Of a stretch of 64,000 nucleotides of DNA, positions 42,974 through 51,207 are shown piece by piece (positions within the stretch are counted from its first letter, which is position 1; every line of letters starts with the position of its first letter). The notes beneath the pieces were generated by a model that had not been told where the DNA came from, ran no database searches, and saw only the letters and a list, made by a program, of their open reading frames with translations. The stretch lies in contig NZ_JADPZX010000002.1 of assembly GCF_015712165.1 (NCBI RefSeq), positions 248,001-312,000 on the forward strand. Direction: 5' to 3'. Position numbers and translations under genes: made by a program. This DNA is from Streptomyces spinoverrucosus (GTDB lineage Bacteria; Actinomycetota; Actinomycetes; Streptomycetales; Streptomycetaceae).

Positions 42974-43062
42974 GGCCGGGGTGAATTGCATCCCCGCACG
43001 ACATCCCGACGCACCGGCCGGCGTGATTACATCCCCGCACGACAGCCCGACGCACCGGCCGG
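42974..43062. repeat. Tandem repeat of about 41 bp
   Basis: Units start at the GGCCGG at 42974, 43016 and 43057 (the third is only a start). Each full unit contains CATCCCCGCACGACA and CCCGACGCACC. The repeat fills the intergenic space between the convergent M20 and kinase-NUDIX genes; the 42846-42973 part holds nothing else I can name. Confidence 0.75.
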
Positions 43063-43082
43063 AGTACGGCCGACGCCCGCCC

Positions 43083-44123
43083 TCAGCCGACCGGTATCCC
43101 CGCCTCCAGATAGAGCGCCGCCCCGCGTTCCCGGGCGCGCAGTGCCCAGCGCAGCCGCTCGTAGCGGACCGGCGGCAGCAGACCGGCCGCCTCCTCCTCG
43201 GTGACGAACCGCCAGCCGCGCAGTTCGGGACCAGGCAGCAGTACCTGCCGTGCCGCGGCGGCGTCCAGGCTGCCGCCGTCGAAGAGGAGCCGCAGACCGC
43301 CGTACCCGGGAGGCGCGGGCGGCTCCCAGTCGACGACGAGCAGGCGCGGTACGTCGTCCAGGTGGATGCCGGTCTCCTCGGCGACTTCGCGGATGCCGGC
43401 GCGGGCGGGCGCCTCGCCGGGTTCGACGACGCCGCCGGGAAACTCCCAACCCGCTTTGTAGGTGGGGTCGACGAGCAGCACGCGGTCCTGTTCGTCGAAG
43501 AGGAGGACGCCGGCGGCGAGTGTCTCGGCGGTGGGTTCGGGGGTCTGCACGATGTCGCAGACGGGCACGGCACCGGAGTTGACGGCCTCGAAGATCCGGG
43601 CGGCGGTCTCGTACGGGGTGAGGGCGCCGTTGTCGACGGGGTGGGCGTCGGCGGTGAGCCAGGAGGCGAGGGCGGCCTTGTAGGTCTCGATGTGGTCGTA
43701 CGACCACTGCCGGATCCGTATCTCGCCGTCGGGCAGGTCCGGCGGTATCTCACGGTGGGCTATCCGCTCGCGCAGTATCGTTTCGGCCGGGGCGAGCAGC
43801 ACATGCCGGACGGTGATGCGGCGGGCGGCGAGGCCGCCGAAGATCTCGTCGCGGTACTCCTGGCGCAGCAGGGTCATGGGCACGACGAGCGTGCCGCCGA
43901 GTTCGGCGAGCATCGCGGCCGCCGTGTCGATGACGAGGCGTCGCCAGATCGGCAGATCCTGGAAGTCGCCGACCTCGGCGAGGCGTTTGGCCGGCAGCAG
44001 GTGCGTGAGTGCGCCTCCGATGACCTCGGGGTCGAAGAGCGTGCTGTTCGGGATCAGGTCGATCAGTTCCCGTGCGGTGGTGGTCTTCCCCGCACCGAAC
44101 GTGCCGTTGATCCAGACGATCAC
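43083..44123 (-). CDS. Fusion of P-loop kinase-like ATPase and NUDIX hydrolase
   Basis: 346 residues in two domains. N-terminal half: Walker A in INGTFGAGKTTTARELI (about residues 5-21), a gluconate-kinase/tunicamycin-resistance-like fold, with LLAPAETILRERIAHRE as lid region. C-terminal half (about 205-346): NUDIX box WEFPGGVVEPGEAPARAGI, then REVAEETGIH. The combination suggests phosphorylation plus clean-up of a nucleotide-like substrate, but the reaction is unknown. GTG at 44123 with GAGGGGG five bases upstream. Monocistronic. Confidence 0.87.
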   Translation of the reverse strand: MIVWINGTFGAGKTTTARELIDLIPNSTLFDPEVIGGALTHLLPAKRLAEVGDFQDLPIWRRLVIDTAAAMLAELGGTLVVPMTLLRQEYRDEIFGGLAARRITVRHVLLAPAETILRERIAHREIPPDLPDGEIRIRQWSYDHIETYKAALASWLTADAHPVDNGALTPYETAARIFEAVNSGAVPVCDIVQTPEPTAETLAAGVLLFDEQDRVLLVDPTYKAGWEFPGGVVEPGEAPARAGIREVAEETGIHLDDVPRLLVVDWEPPAPPGYGGLRLLFDGGSLDAAAARQVLLPGPELRGWRFVTEEEAAGLLPPVRYERLRWALRARERGAALYLEAGIPVG

Positions 44124-44207
44124 GATTCCCCCTCTTCTATTGGCCCCCTGTGCCTTGCCCGCTCCACCCTGCCACGGAAACCAGCCCCAGTTGAGGGTGC
44201 ACAAGCG

Positions 44208-44243
44208 GAAGCGCCGGCACCCGTTTCCCGGGGCCGGCGCTTC
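44208..44243. terminator. Terminator hairpin after the small secreted-protein gene
   Basis: GAAGCGCCGGC (44208-44218) pairs perfectly with GCCGGCGCTTC (44233-44243), 14-base loop. Lies 44 bp beyond the stop of the minus-strand gene at 44287. Confidence 0.75.
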
Positions 44244-44250
44244 GCCGTGT

Positions 44251-44293
44251 CGCTGTTGGCCGCCTCAGCGGACGCTGTCGGCCGCCTCAGCGG
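44251..44293. repeat. 22-bp direct duplication covering a stop codon
   Basis: Near-identical 21-mers at 44251-44271 and 44273-44293 (one mismatch), each with GGCCGCCTCAGCGG. The second contains the TGA of the small secreted-protein gene, so the stop-codon region has been duplicated into the 3' untranslated part. Confidence 0.75.
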
Positions 44294-44517
44294 CCCTTGT
44301 GGCTCCGCTTGCCGCTGTCCTCGTCGCTCTGGGTGCCGCCGAGCGCGCCCTCGTTCAGCTGCAGGCTTTCGTTGGCGATGGTCTTGTCGAGCTTCTTGAG
44401 CGTGTCCCCGACGTTGAGGCCGCTCATCCCGTCACCCAGGGCGTGGGAGGGGGTGACCGCCGCGACGACGAACCCGGTGGCGAGGGAGGCGATGGCGAGC
44501 ATGCTGCGCTTCTTCAT
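44287..44517 (-). CDS. Small secreted protein of unknown function
   Basis: 76 residues: signal peptide with KKR start and hydrophobic core (MLAIASLATGFVVAAVTP), cleavage likely after SHA near residue 26. A mature part of about 50 residues follows, with LNVGDTLKKLDKTIANESLQ and a charged, lysine/arginine-rich end (SGKRSHKGR). No cysteines, so not a chaplin. Similar short exported proteins exist in Streptomyces; none has a role I know. It would be missed by length filters and by the larger frame that runs through it. Confidence 0.7.
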   Translation of the reverse strand: MKKRSMLAIASLATGFVVAAVTPSHALGDGMSGLNVGDTLKKLDKTIANESLQLNEGALGGTQSDEDSGKRSHKGR

Positions 44518-44603
44518 GCCCCGATCAACTGACGTACCCCGTCCGGGGTCACGCATCAATAACGTTCCATCGGCCCGGGTGAACGTTCCTGCCCACGCGC
44601 CCC

Positions 44604-45557
44604 TCACACGCCTGCCGCCGCGGCGTCCGCCCTCCTGCCCAGCACCGCCGCGGCGGCCCCCACCAGCCCGGCGTCGGTGCCCATCTGGGCGGGCACGACG
44701 GTCAGGTGCTGGACGAACGACAGGGTCGCGTAGTCGGCGAGGGCCTTGCGCAGCGGCGCGAACAGCACGTCGCCCGCCTTGCCCACTCCCCCGCCGATCA
44801 CGGCGATGTCGATCTCGACCAGGGTCGCGGTGGCCGCGATGCCCGCGGCCAGGGCCTGGGCGGCGCGCTCGAAGGAGGCCACGGCGACCGGGTCGCCCGA
44901 GCGCGCGGCGGTGGCCACCGCGGCGGCGGAGGTGTCGCCGTCGGGGCCCGGCAGCCAGCCGGCCTCCAGGGCGCGGCGGGCGATGTTGGGACCGCTGGCG
45001 ATGCGCTCCACGCAGCCGCGCGAACCGCACGGGCAGGGATCGCCGTCGAGGTCCACGCTGATGTGGCCGATGTGGCCGGCATTGCCGGTGGGGCCGGCGT
45101 GCAGGCGGCCGTCGAGGACCAGGCCACCGCCGACGCCGGTGGAGACGACCATGCACAGCGCGTTGTCGTGGCCGCGTGCCGCGCCCTGCCAGTGCTCGGC
45201 GGCGGTGATGGCCACGCCGTCGCCGAGCAGCTCGACGGGCAGCCCGCCGGTCGCCGCCCTGACCCGGGCCACCAGCGGATAGTCGCGCCAGCCCGGCACG
45301 TTCACCGGGCTGACCGTGCCCGCGGAGGCGTCCACCGGGCCCGCGCTGCCGATGCCGACCGCGTCGGCGCGGCTCCACAGCGGCGATGCGGTGAGCTCGC
45401 CGATCACCTCCTCCACGGCCCGCATCACGGTCTCGCCGTCCTGCCGGGCGGGCGTGGGGCGCTGGGCGCGCACCACGATCCGGCCGCCGCCGTCCACCAG
45501 CGCGCCTGCGATCTTGGTGCCGCCGATGTCGAGCGCGGCCACGAGGTCGGTGTGCAT
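44604..45557 (-). CDS. ROK family sugar kinase (glucokinase-like)
   Basis: 317 residues without a DNA-binding domain. ATP-binding ALDIGGTKIAGALVD, sugar-binding ELLGDGVAITAAEHWQG, VVSTGVGGGLVLDGRLH, and the ROK zinc motif in CPCGSRGCVERIASG. C-terminal DIAVIGGGVGKAGD. Phosphorylates glucose or another hexose. The frame extends to 45605 but the ATG at 45557 matches the family start. Divergent from a LacI regulator whose operator lies between; the kinase may be one of its targets. Confidence 0.9.
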   Translation of the reverse strand: MHTDLVAALDIGGTKIAGALVDGGGRIVVRAQRPTPARQDGETVMRAVEEVIGELTASPLWSRADAVGIGSAGPVDASAGTVSPVNVPGWRDYPLVARVRAATGGLPVELLGDGVAITAAEHWQGAARGHDNALCMVVSTGVGGGLVLDGRLHAGPTGNAGHIGHISVDLDGDPCPCGSRGCVERIASGPNIARRALEAGWLPGPDGDTSAAAVATAARSGDPVAVASFERAAQALAAGIAATATLVEIDIAVIGGGVGKAGDVLFAPLRKALADYATLSFVQHLTVVPAQMGTDAGLVGAAAAVLGRRADAAAAGV

Positions 45558-45653
45558 CAGTGTCGAATCCCCGTTCAACCTTGGGAAATGGGCTGGCCGG
45601 CCCATCGGTGGGGCGCGGGCCGGGGAGTGCGCTGGACAGTCTCTCCCGCTTCT

Positions 45654-45665
45654 GACAACGTTGTC
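45654..45665. promoter_or_regulatory. LacI-type operator
   Basis: Perfect 12-bp palindrome GACAACGTTGTC. It lies eight bases before a -10-like TATGCT (45673-45678) for the LacI gene and 97 bp upstream of the divergent kinase start. The central CG and ACGT core are typical for LacI/GalR proteins. Confidence 0.75.
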
Positions 45666-45720
45666 CAGGCTCTATGCTCGACGCCACATCCTCATACAAA
45701 CCATGGACCGACGCATCCCC

Positions 45721-46785
45721 ATGGACCACAGGACAGGACACCGCACCGTGCCCGAGACCCACCGCCTCGCCGGAAGCCGCTACGGAAACCGGCCCACCAT
45801 GAAGGACGTAGCGGCCCGCGCCGGAGTCGGACTGAAGACGGTTTCCCGGGTCGTGAATGGGGAACCGGGGGTGACCCCGGAGACCGAGCGGCGCGTCCAG
45901 GAGGCCATCGAGGCGCTGGGTTTCCGCCGCAACGACAGCGCACGGGTGCTGCGCAAGGGCCGTACGGCGAGCGTCGGTCTCGTCCTGGAGGACCTCGCCG
46001 ACCCCTTCTACGGCCCCCTGAGCCGCGCCGTGGAGGAGGTGGCCCGCGCGCACGGCGCCCTGCTGATCAACGGCTCCAGCGCCGAGGACCCGGACCGTGA
46101 GCAGGAGCTGGTGCTGGCGTTGTGCGCGCGGCGGGTGGACGGGCTCGTGATCATTCCGGCCGGGGACGACCACCGCTATCTGGAGCCCGAGTTGAAGGCG
46201 GGTGTCGCCACGGTGTTCGTGGACCGTCCGGCCGGGAAGATCGACGCCGATGTCGTCCTGTCGGACAGCTACGGCGGCGCCCGGGACGGCGTCGCGCACC
46301 TGATCGCGCACGGGCACCGGCGGATCGGGTTCATCGGCGACATGCCGCGTATCCACACCGCCGCCGAGCGGCTGCGCGGCTATCGGGCGGCCATGGAGGA
46401 CGCCGGTATACCGGTCGAGGACGCCTGGATGTCCCTGGGGGCCACGGATCCGCTGCGGGTGCGGCGGGCGGCCGAGGAGATGCTGTCCGGCTCCTCCCCC
46501 GTGACGGCTATCTTCGCGGGCAACAACCGGGTGACGGTCACCGTGATCCGGGTCCTGGCCGAGCAGCCGCGCCCCGTGGCGTTCGTCGGGTTCGACGACA
46601 TCGAGCTGGCGGATCTGCTCCAGCCGGGCGTCACGGTCGTCGCGCAGGACGCGGCGGCACTGGGCCGTACCGCCGCCGAACGGCTCTTCCGCCAGCTGGA
46701 CGGCTCGCTGATCGTCCCGGAGAAGATCGAACTGCCGACCCGGCTGATCACCCGCGGCTCGGGTGAGCTGCCGCCGACGGACTGA
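45721..46785 (+). CDS. LacI family transcriptional regulator
   Basis: 354 residues. The HTH is MKDVAARAGVGLKTVSRVVN, after a non-conserved stretch of about 27 residues. The periplasmic-binding-protein-like domain shows VGLVLEDLADPFYGPL, DGLVIIPAGDD, VVLSDSYGGARDGV, RIGFIGDMP and VAFVGFDDIELADLL. The true start is uncertain: ATG at 45703 or 45721, or a GTG at 45748-45757; none has a good ribosome-binding site. Probably autoregulated through 45654-45665 and controls sugar genes, possibly including the ROK kinase. Confidence 0.92.
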   Translation: MDHRTGHRTVPETHRLAGSRYGNRPTMKDVAARAGVGLKTVSRVVNGEPGVTPETERRVQEAIEALGFRRNDSARVLRKGRTASVGLVLEDLADPFYGPLSRAVEEVARAHGALLINGSSAEDPDREQELVLALCARRVDGLVIIPAGDDHRYLEPELKAGVATVFVDRPAGKIDADVVLSDSYGGARDGVAHLIAHGHRRIGFIGDMPRIHTAAERLRGYRAAMEDAGIPVEDAWMSLGATDPLRVRRAAEEMLSGSSPVTAIFAGNNRVTVTVIRVLAEQPRPVAFVGFDDIELADLLQPGVTVVAQDAAALGRTAAERLFRQLDGSLIVPEKIELPTRLITRGSGELPPTD

Positions 46786-46792
46786 GCGGCCC

Positions 46793-47608
46793 GTGGACGA
46801 CCGGGCGCAGCCTGTTGATCACCGCACCCTGGAGGCACTCGGCCTCGCCGAGGTGCCCCGCGAGCGGCCGCTGAGCTATCCGGGCGCCCGGCCCCGGGAG
46901 TCGGGGCTTCTGGACGGGGACCGGATGCTGCCGCTGGAGCGGCTGGTGCACGAGGACCGGACGCCGGTGCTCGCCGTCGGCTCCAACGCCTGTCCGGGTC
47001 AACTGCGCCACAAGATGCGCGAGTTCGGGATCGGCTCCCCCATCCCGATGGTGAAGGCCCGGGTCACCGGCATCGACGTGGGTGTCTCCGCGCACGTGAG
47101 CCGCATGGGGTATGTCTCCGCGTCGCCGGTCAGCTCCCCCGGTTCCTTGAGGGAGTTGTTCGTCATCTGGCTGGACGCCGAGCAGCTGGCGGTGGTGGAC
47201 GCGAGCGAGGGCGTGCCCCTGCCCCACGGCAACTACGAACGGGCCTGGCTGCCCGCGCCCGACGTACGGATCGAGGTGGCGGACGGTACGACGCTGCCGG
47301 GCGCGTACGTGTACGTCAACCGGCACGGCGTCCTCCGTGACGGCACCGAGGCGCCGCGCACGCACCCCGGCCAGCGGGCGCTGCTGACGGAGCTCCTCGT
47401 CGCGCTGCCCCGGTTGCGGGAGATGTTCGGGGCCACGCCCGAGCAGTTCTGTGCGCGGGCGCGGGCCGACCGGTGGTTGTGCGCGCGGGGCACACGGCTG
47501 TTCGCCGAGGAGAAGCTGGTGACGGCGTCCGGGCTGGAGCGGTACGTGCGGGCTCAGCAGACCGGGAGGCCGGGCACCGGGGCGTCGTTGTCGCCGCCCT
47601 GGATGTAG
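46793..47608 (+). CDS. Unknown protein with a possible gamma-glutamylcyclotransferase-like fold
   Basis: 271 residues, no signal peptide. The stretch TPVLAVGSNACPGQLRHKM followed by MVKARVTGIDVGVSAHVS, and ELFVIWLDAEQLAVVDASEG, resembles the substrate loop and barrel of GGCT-like proteins (family form YGSNL...R). The resemblance is weak and no activity is assigned. The GTG at 46793 lies seven bases after the LacI stop, so the two may be co-transcribed. The last 55 bases overlap the 3' end of the convergent kinase gene. Confidence 0.7.
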   Translation: MDDRAQPVDHRTLEALGLAEVPRERPLSYPGARPRESGLLDGDRMLPLERLVHEDRTPVLAVGSNACPGQLRHKMREFGIGSPIPMVKARVTGIDVGVSAHVSRMGYVSASPVSSPGSLRELFVIWLDAEQLAVVDASEGVPLPHGNYERAWLPAPDVRIEVADGTTLPGAYVYVNRHGVLRDGTEAPRTHPGQRALLTELLVALPRLREMFGATPEQFCARARADRWLCARGTRLFAEEKLVTASGLERYVRAQQTGRPGTGASLSPPWM

Positions 47609-49611
47609 ACGGCGCTGACGTAGACGTCGGCGTTGCCGCTGTCGTCGTCGGTGCGGCCCCACCAGACGTTGGTCCACTCGCCATGGGTCTCGCGGCGGCC
47701 CAGGTTCTGCTGGCAGTAGAAGTAGTTGGTGCCCGCGTTGAGGACGCCGACCTCCGTGCCGGAGGCGGTGTAGGACTTGGCGGTGCGCCAGACCGTGCAG
47801 TTGTACTTGCCGCCGCCTATGGAGTGGCAGGCCGGTGCGGGAGTGGTCTCGGTGCCGCCGCCGCCCGTCGTACCGCCGTCGCCGGAGCCGCCGCCGGTCG
47901 TCGGCGACGGGGAGGGTTTGGGCGGTGGCGTGTCCTTGGGAGCGGGTGCGTCCTCGTCGCCGCTCGACTGATCCGCGCTGGGCGTCCTGTCGTCGGCGGC
48001 GCCCTGCTCGGAGGGTTTGGCGTCGGCCGAGCGGTCGGCTTCTTCGGAGCCGGTCGCCGAGGGGGCGGCCGTGGCGCGGGCGGTGGATTCGGTGGGCCGC
48101 GCACCTGCCGTCGCCTCGCCCGGGCCGTTGTCGAGCATGACGACCGTGACACCCGCCGCCGCGAGCACAACGACGACCGCGGCAGCGGCGAGCAGCGTAC
48201 GGCCCTTGCGGCGGCGGGGCGAGGCAGCGGTCATGGGGCCGGTGGGGGCGGAAGTGCTGGACGAGGTTCGGCCGGAGGGACCGCCGGCGCCGAAGGCTTG
48301 CGGGGCGAAGCCGGGTTGCGCGGGCGCACCAAAGCCGTGGGGGCCGGGGCCGGTGTGCGCGGACGCAGCAATACCGTGGCGACCGGAATCCGCCTGCACC
48401 GACGCACCACAGCCATGGCCGCCGAGATCGGCCTGCGCGGGCGCACCGAAGCCCTGGTGGCCGGAATCGGCCTGCCCGGGCTCGCCAACGCCCCGCGCCC
48501 CCGGCCCCATCTGCGCAGCTGCGCCAGACGCCGCCGAGGCCGACCCCGTCTGCGCAGACGTACCCGTCGGCTCGCCGAGCCCCTGCCCGCCGCTCCCGCC
48601 CTGCGCCACCCCACCGGACGCCCCCCGCACCGGCCCGAACCCGGGCGGCACCGCTGGAACGCTCAGTTCCGTCTCTGCTCGGGCCGTCGGCTCCTCCCGC
48701 GAGGTCGCCTGCGCCGCCCCGCCCCGCAGCATCGCCGTCGGCTGGTCTGCGGCAGGTGAGTCCGCGACCCCCTGCAACAGCTCCCGGGCCTCCTCCGCCT
48801 CCGGCCGGGACTCCGGGCGCTTGTCCATGAGGCGGCCCAGGACCGGGCCCAGGGGACCGGCGCGCCGCGGTTCCGGCAAGGGCTCGGCGACGATCGCGGT
48901 GAGGGTCGAGTACGTCGACGTACGGCGGAACGGGGCGGCGCCTTCGACAGCCGCGTACAGCGTGGCGCCGAGGGCCCAGACGTCGGAGGCGGGGCCGGGA
49001 TCGGCGCCCTGGGCTCGTTCGGGGGCCAAGTAGTCGAGGGAACCGACGAGTTCGCCGCTGCGCGTGAGATGGGTCGCCGAGCCATCGCCGGGGTCCTCCA
49101 TCGTCGCTATGCCGAAGTCCGTCAGCAGCACCCGCCCTGAGCGGTCCAGAAGGATGTTGCCGGGCTTGACGTCACGGTGCAGCACACCGGCGCGGTGGGC
49201 GGCGGCCAGCGCGTCCATGACCTTCGCGCCGATCCCGGCGGCCTCGCGCGGGTCGAGGGTGCCCCGGTCGCGCAGCACGTCGTCCAGGGAGGGGCCGTCG
49301 ACCAGCTCCATCACGATCAGCGGGCGGCCGTCGACCTCGGCGATGTCGTGCACGGCGACGACCCCGGGGTGCCGCACCCGGGCGGCGGCGCGGGCCTCGC
49401 GCTGCATCCGCAGCCGCAGGTCGGCCAGTTCGGGCCCGGCGGCGTCGGTGTAGGTGCGCAGTTCCTTGACGGCGACCTCACGGCCGAGCACCTCGTCGAC
49501 CGCTCTCCAGACCACCCCCATGCCACCCCGGCCGAGTTGCGCCACCACGCGATAGCGTCCGGCCAGCAGCCGTCCGGCCCCGTCCGCCTGTCCGTACTCC
49601 CCCGAAGACAC
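47554..49611 (-). CDS. Receptor-type Ser/Thr protein kinase with extracellular C-terminal domain
   Basis: 685 residues. PknB-like kinase domain (about 20-280): P-loop LGRGGMGVVW, lysine K49 in VAVKELR, catalytic D147 in HRDVKPGN, DFG at 165-167, APERAQG. A disordered linker then includes five 13-residue repeats (376-440). One membrane segment lies at about 472-493 (LLAAAAVVVVLAAAGVTVV). Outside is a Ser/Thr/Gly-rich spacer and a roughly 100-residue sensor with paired cysteines (ACHSIGGGKYNCTVW; YFYCQQNLG; final Cys). The outer domain resembles SH3-like modules; its ligand is unknown. Monocistronic. Confidence 0.92.
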   Translation of the reverse strand: MSSGEYGQADGAGRLLAGRYRVVAQLGRGGMGVVWRAVDEVLGREVAVKELRTYTDAAGPELADLRLRMQREARAAARVRHPGVVAVHDIAEVDGRPLIVMELVDGPSLDDVLRDRGTLDPREAAGIGAKVMDALAAAHRAGVLHRDVKPGNILLDRSGRVLLTDFGIATMEDPGDGSATHLTRSGELVGSLDYLAPERAQGADPGPASDVWALGATLYAAVEGAAPFRRTSTYSTLTAIVAEPLPEPRRAGPLGPVLGRLMDKRPESRPEAEEARELLQGVADSPAADQPTAMLRGGAAQATSREEPTARAETELSVPAVPPGFGPVRGASGGVAQGGSGGQGLGEPTGTSAQTGSASAASGAAAQMGPGARGVGEPGQADSGHQGFGAPAQADLGGHGCGASVQADSGRHGIAASAHTGPGPHGFGAPAQPGFAPQAFGAGGPSGRTSSSTSAPTGPMTAASPRRRKGRTLLAAAAVVVVLAAAGVTVVMLDNGPGEATAGARPTESTARATAAPSATGSEEADRSADAKPSEQGAADDRTPSADQSSGDEDAPAPKDTPPPKPSPSPTTGGGSGDGGTTGGGGTETTPAPACHSIGGGKYNCTVWRTAKSYTASGTEVGVLNAGTNYFYCQQNLGRRETHGEWTNVWWGRTDDDSGNADVYVSAVYIQGGDNDAPVPGLPVC
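48292..48486 (-). repeat. 39-bp (13-residue) repeats inside the kinase linker
   Basis: Five consecutive copies at kinase residues 376-440, consensus like GAPAQADSGxHGF, with the last two degenerate. The DNA is also repetitive, so copy number may vary between strains. Confidence 0.7.
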
Positions 49612-49719
49612 CGCTGCCCCGTTCCTATGTCCTGTGCGACACGTTCATGAGTGCCGTACAGACTACGGGGCAGCGCCGACAACAACGGGCCCAGGTGGCG
49701 TCTGTGACAGGCCCGCTGC

Positions 49720-51015
49720 CTACTGCGCGGACGCCGTCAGGTCGCCCCGTCGGGGCGCGGCGAAGCCTTCCAGGTCGGCCCGGGTGAGTCCGGTCAGCCG
49801 CGCGACCTCGGCGATGTCGAGGGCACCGCAGTCCAGGCCGCGCAGCAGGTAGCCGCTGAGGGCCTTGGCGGTGGCGGGCTCGTCCATGACGTCGCCGCCG
49901 GCCCGGTTGGCGTACCGGGCGAGGCGGCCGGCGGCCTGCTCGAAGCCCTCGCGGTAGAAGGCGAAGACGGCCGCGTACCGGGTGGGGATGTGGCCGGGGT
50001 GCATGTCCCAGCCCTGGTAGTAGGCGCGGGCCAGGGCGCGGCGGGTGAGGCCGTAGTGCAGTCGCCAGGCGTCGTGGACCTTCTCGGTCGGGCCGACCGG
50101 CAGGACGTTGGTGGAGCCGTCCGAGACGCGGACGCCGGTGCCCGCGGCGGCGACCTGCATGATCGCCTTGGCGTGGTCGGCGGCGGGGTGGTCGCTGGCC
50201 TGGTAGGCGGCCGAGACGCCGAGGCAGGCGCTGTAGTCGAAGGTGCCGTAGTGCAGCCCGGTGGCGCGGCCCTCGGCGGCCTGGATCATCCGGGCGACGG
50301 TGGCGGTGCCGTCGGCGGCGAGGATGGACTGGCTGGTCTCGATCTGGATCTCGAAGCCGAGCCGGCCGGGCTCCAGCGCGTGCGCCTTCTCGAACGCCTC
50401 CAGCAGCCGGACCATGGCGGTGACCTGCTCCGGATAGGTCACCTTCGGCAGGGTGAGGACCAGCCCGTCGGGCAGCCCGCCGGCCCGCACGAGGCCGGTG
50501 AGGAAGATGTCGAGGGTGCGGATGCCCCGGTCCCGTACCGGCGCCTCCATGCACTTCATGCGGATGCCCATGTAGGGGGCCGCGGTGCCGTTGGCGTACG
50601 CCTCGGCGATCAGGCGGGCGGCGCGGGCGGCGTCCCGGTCCTCGTCACCGCCCTGGTAGCCGTCCTCGAAGTCCACGCGCAGGTCTTCGATCGGCTCCCG
50701 CTCCAGCTTGGCGCGCACGCGCGCGTACACGGGCCCGGCGAGGTCGTCGGCGAGTCCCAGGGCGGCGGCGAAGGACGCGGCGTCCGGGGCGTGTTCGTCG
50801 AGGGCGGCGAGTGCCTGGTCGCCCCAGGAGCGGATGGTGTCGGCGGCGAAGGCGTCACCGGGGACGTAGACGGTGTGGACGGGCTGGCGGGTGCCGGGGT
50901 CTCCGGGGTAGCGGCGCTCCAGTTCGGCGTCGACCGGCGCGAGCGAGGCGCTGATCTCCTCGCTGACCGTGCCCGCGAGGCTCGTCGCGACCTGCTCCTG
51001 CTGGCCCTGACCCAT
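49720..51015 (-). CDS. HpcH/HpaI aldolase/citrate-lyase-like protein (DUF6986)
   Basis: 431-residue TIM-barrel protein. Conserved parts: VHTVYVPGDAF, LRVDFEDGYQGGDEDRDAA (acidic metal site), RMKCMEA, LTLPKVTYPEQV, FEIQIETSQSIL, GLHYGTFDYSAC and GWDMHPGHIPTRYA. It is related to malyl-CoA lyase/malate synthase-type enzymes. In Streptomyces such genes can belong to ureide/glyoxylate metabolism. A TTCCGC-N3-GCGGAA palindrome just before its ribosome-binding site would fit control by an IclR-type regulator such as AllR; this link is from memory. ATG at 51015 with GGAGGG upstream. Confidence 0.85.
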   Translation of the reverse strand: MGQGQQEQVATSLAGTVSEEISASLAPVDAELERRYPGDPGTRQPVHTVYVPGDAFAADTIRSWGDQALAALDEHAPDAASFAAALGLADDLAGPVYARVRAKLEREPIEDLRVDFEDGYQGGDEDRDAARAARLIAEAYANGTAAPYMGIRMKCMEAPVRDRGIRTLDIFLTGLVRAGGLPDGLVLTLPKVTYPEQVTAMVRLLEAFEKAHALEPGRLGFEIQIETSQSILAADGTATVARMIQAAEGRATGLHYGTFDYSACLGVSAAYQASDHPAADHAKAIMQVAAAGTGVRVSDGSTNVLPVGPTEKVHDAWRLHYGLTRRALARAYYQGWDMHPGHIPTRYAAVFAFYREGFEQAAGRLARYANRAGGDVMDEPATAKALSGYLLRGLDCGALDIAEVARLTGLTRADLEGFAAPRRGDLTASAQ

Positions 51016-51031
51016 CCCACACCCTCCTATT

Positions 51032-51046
51032 TTCCGCTCTGCGGAA
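51032..51046. promoter_or_regulatory. TTCCGC-N3-GCGGAA operator
   Basis: Perfect 6-3-6 palindrome, four bases upstream of the GGAGGG of the DUF6986 gene and so in its 5' leader or promoter. The form suits an IclR-family dimer site. Confidence 0.6.
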
Positions 51047-51207
51047 TCAACAATCCGTAGAATGAAGTTATCCGGGGACCTTCCCCCTGGTCAACACCGC
51101 TTCCTCACCGGGCCACCCCGACCTTTCGGCATGTTCACGCTCATCTCATGAGGCGGTAGAACACTTCGGTACACCGACTCTCCTGGCCGCCCCATCGAAG
51201 GAGCCCC

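Noticed and set aside
46122..46766. Second plus-strand frame inside the LacI gene
   Set aside because: Arginine/glycine-rich shadow translation without domain features.
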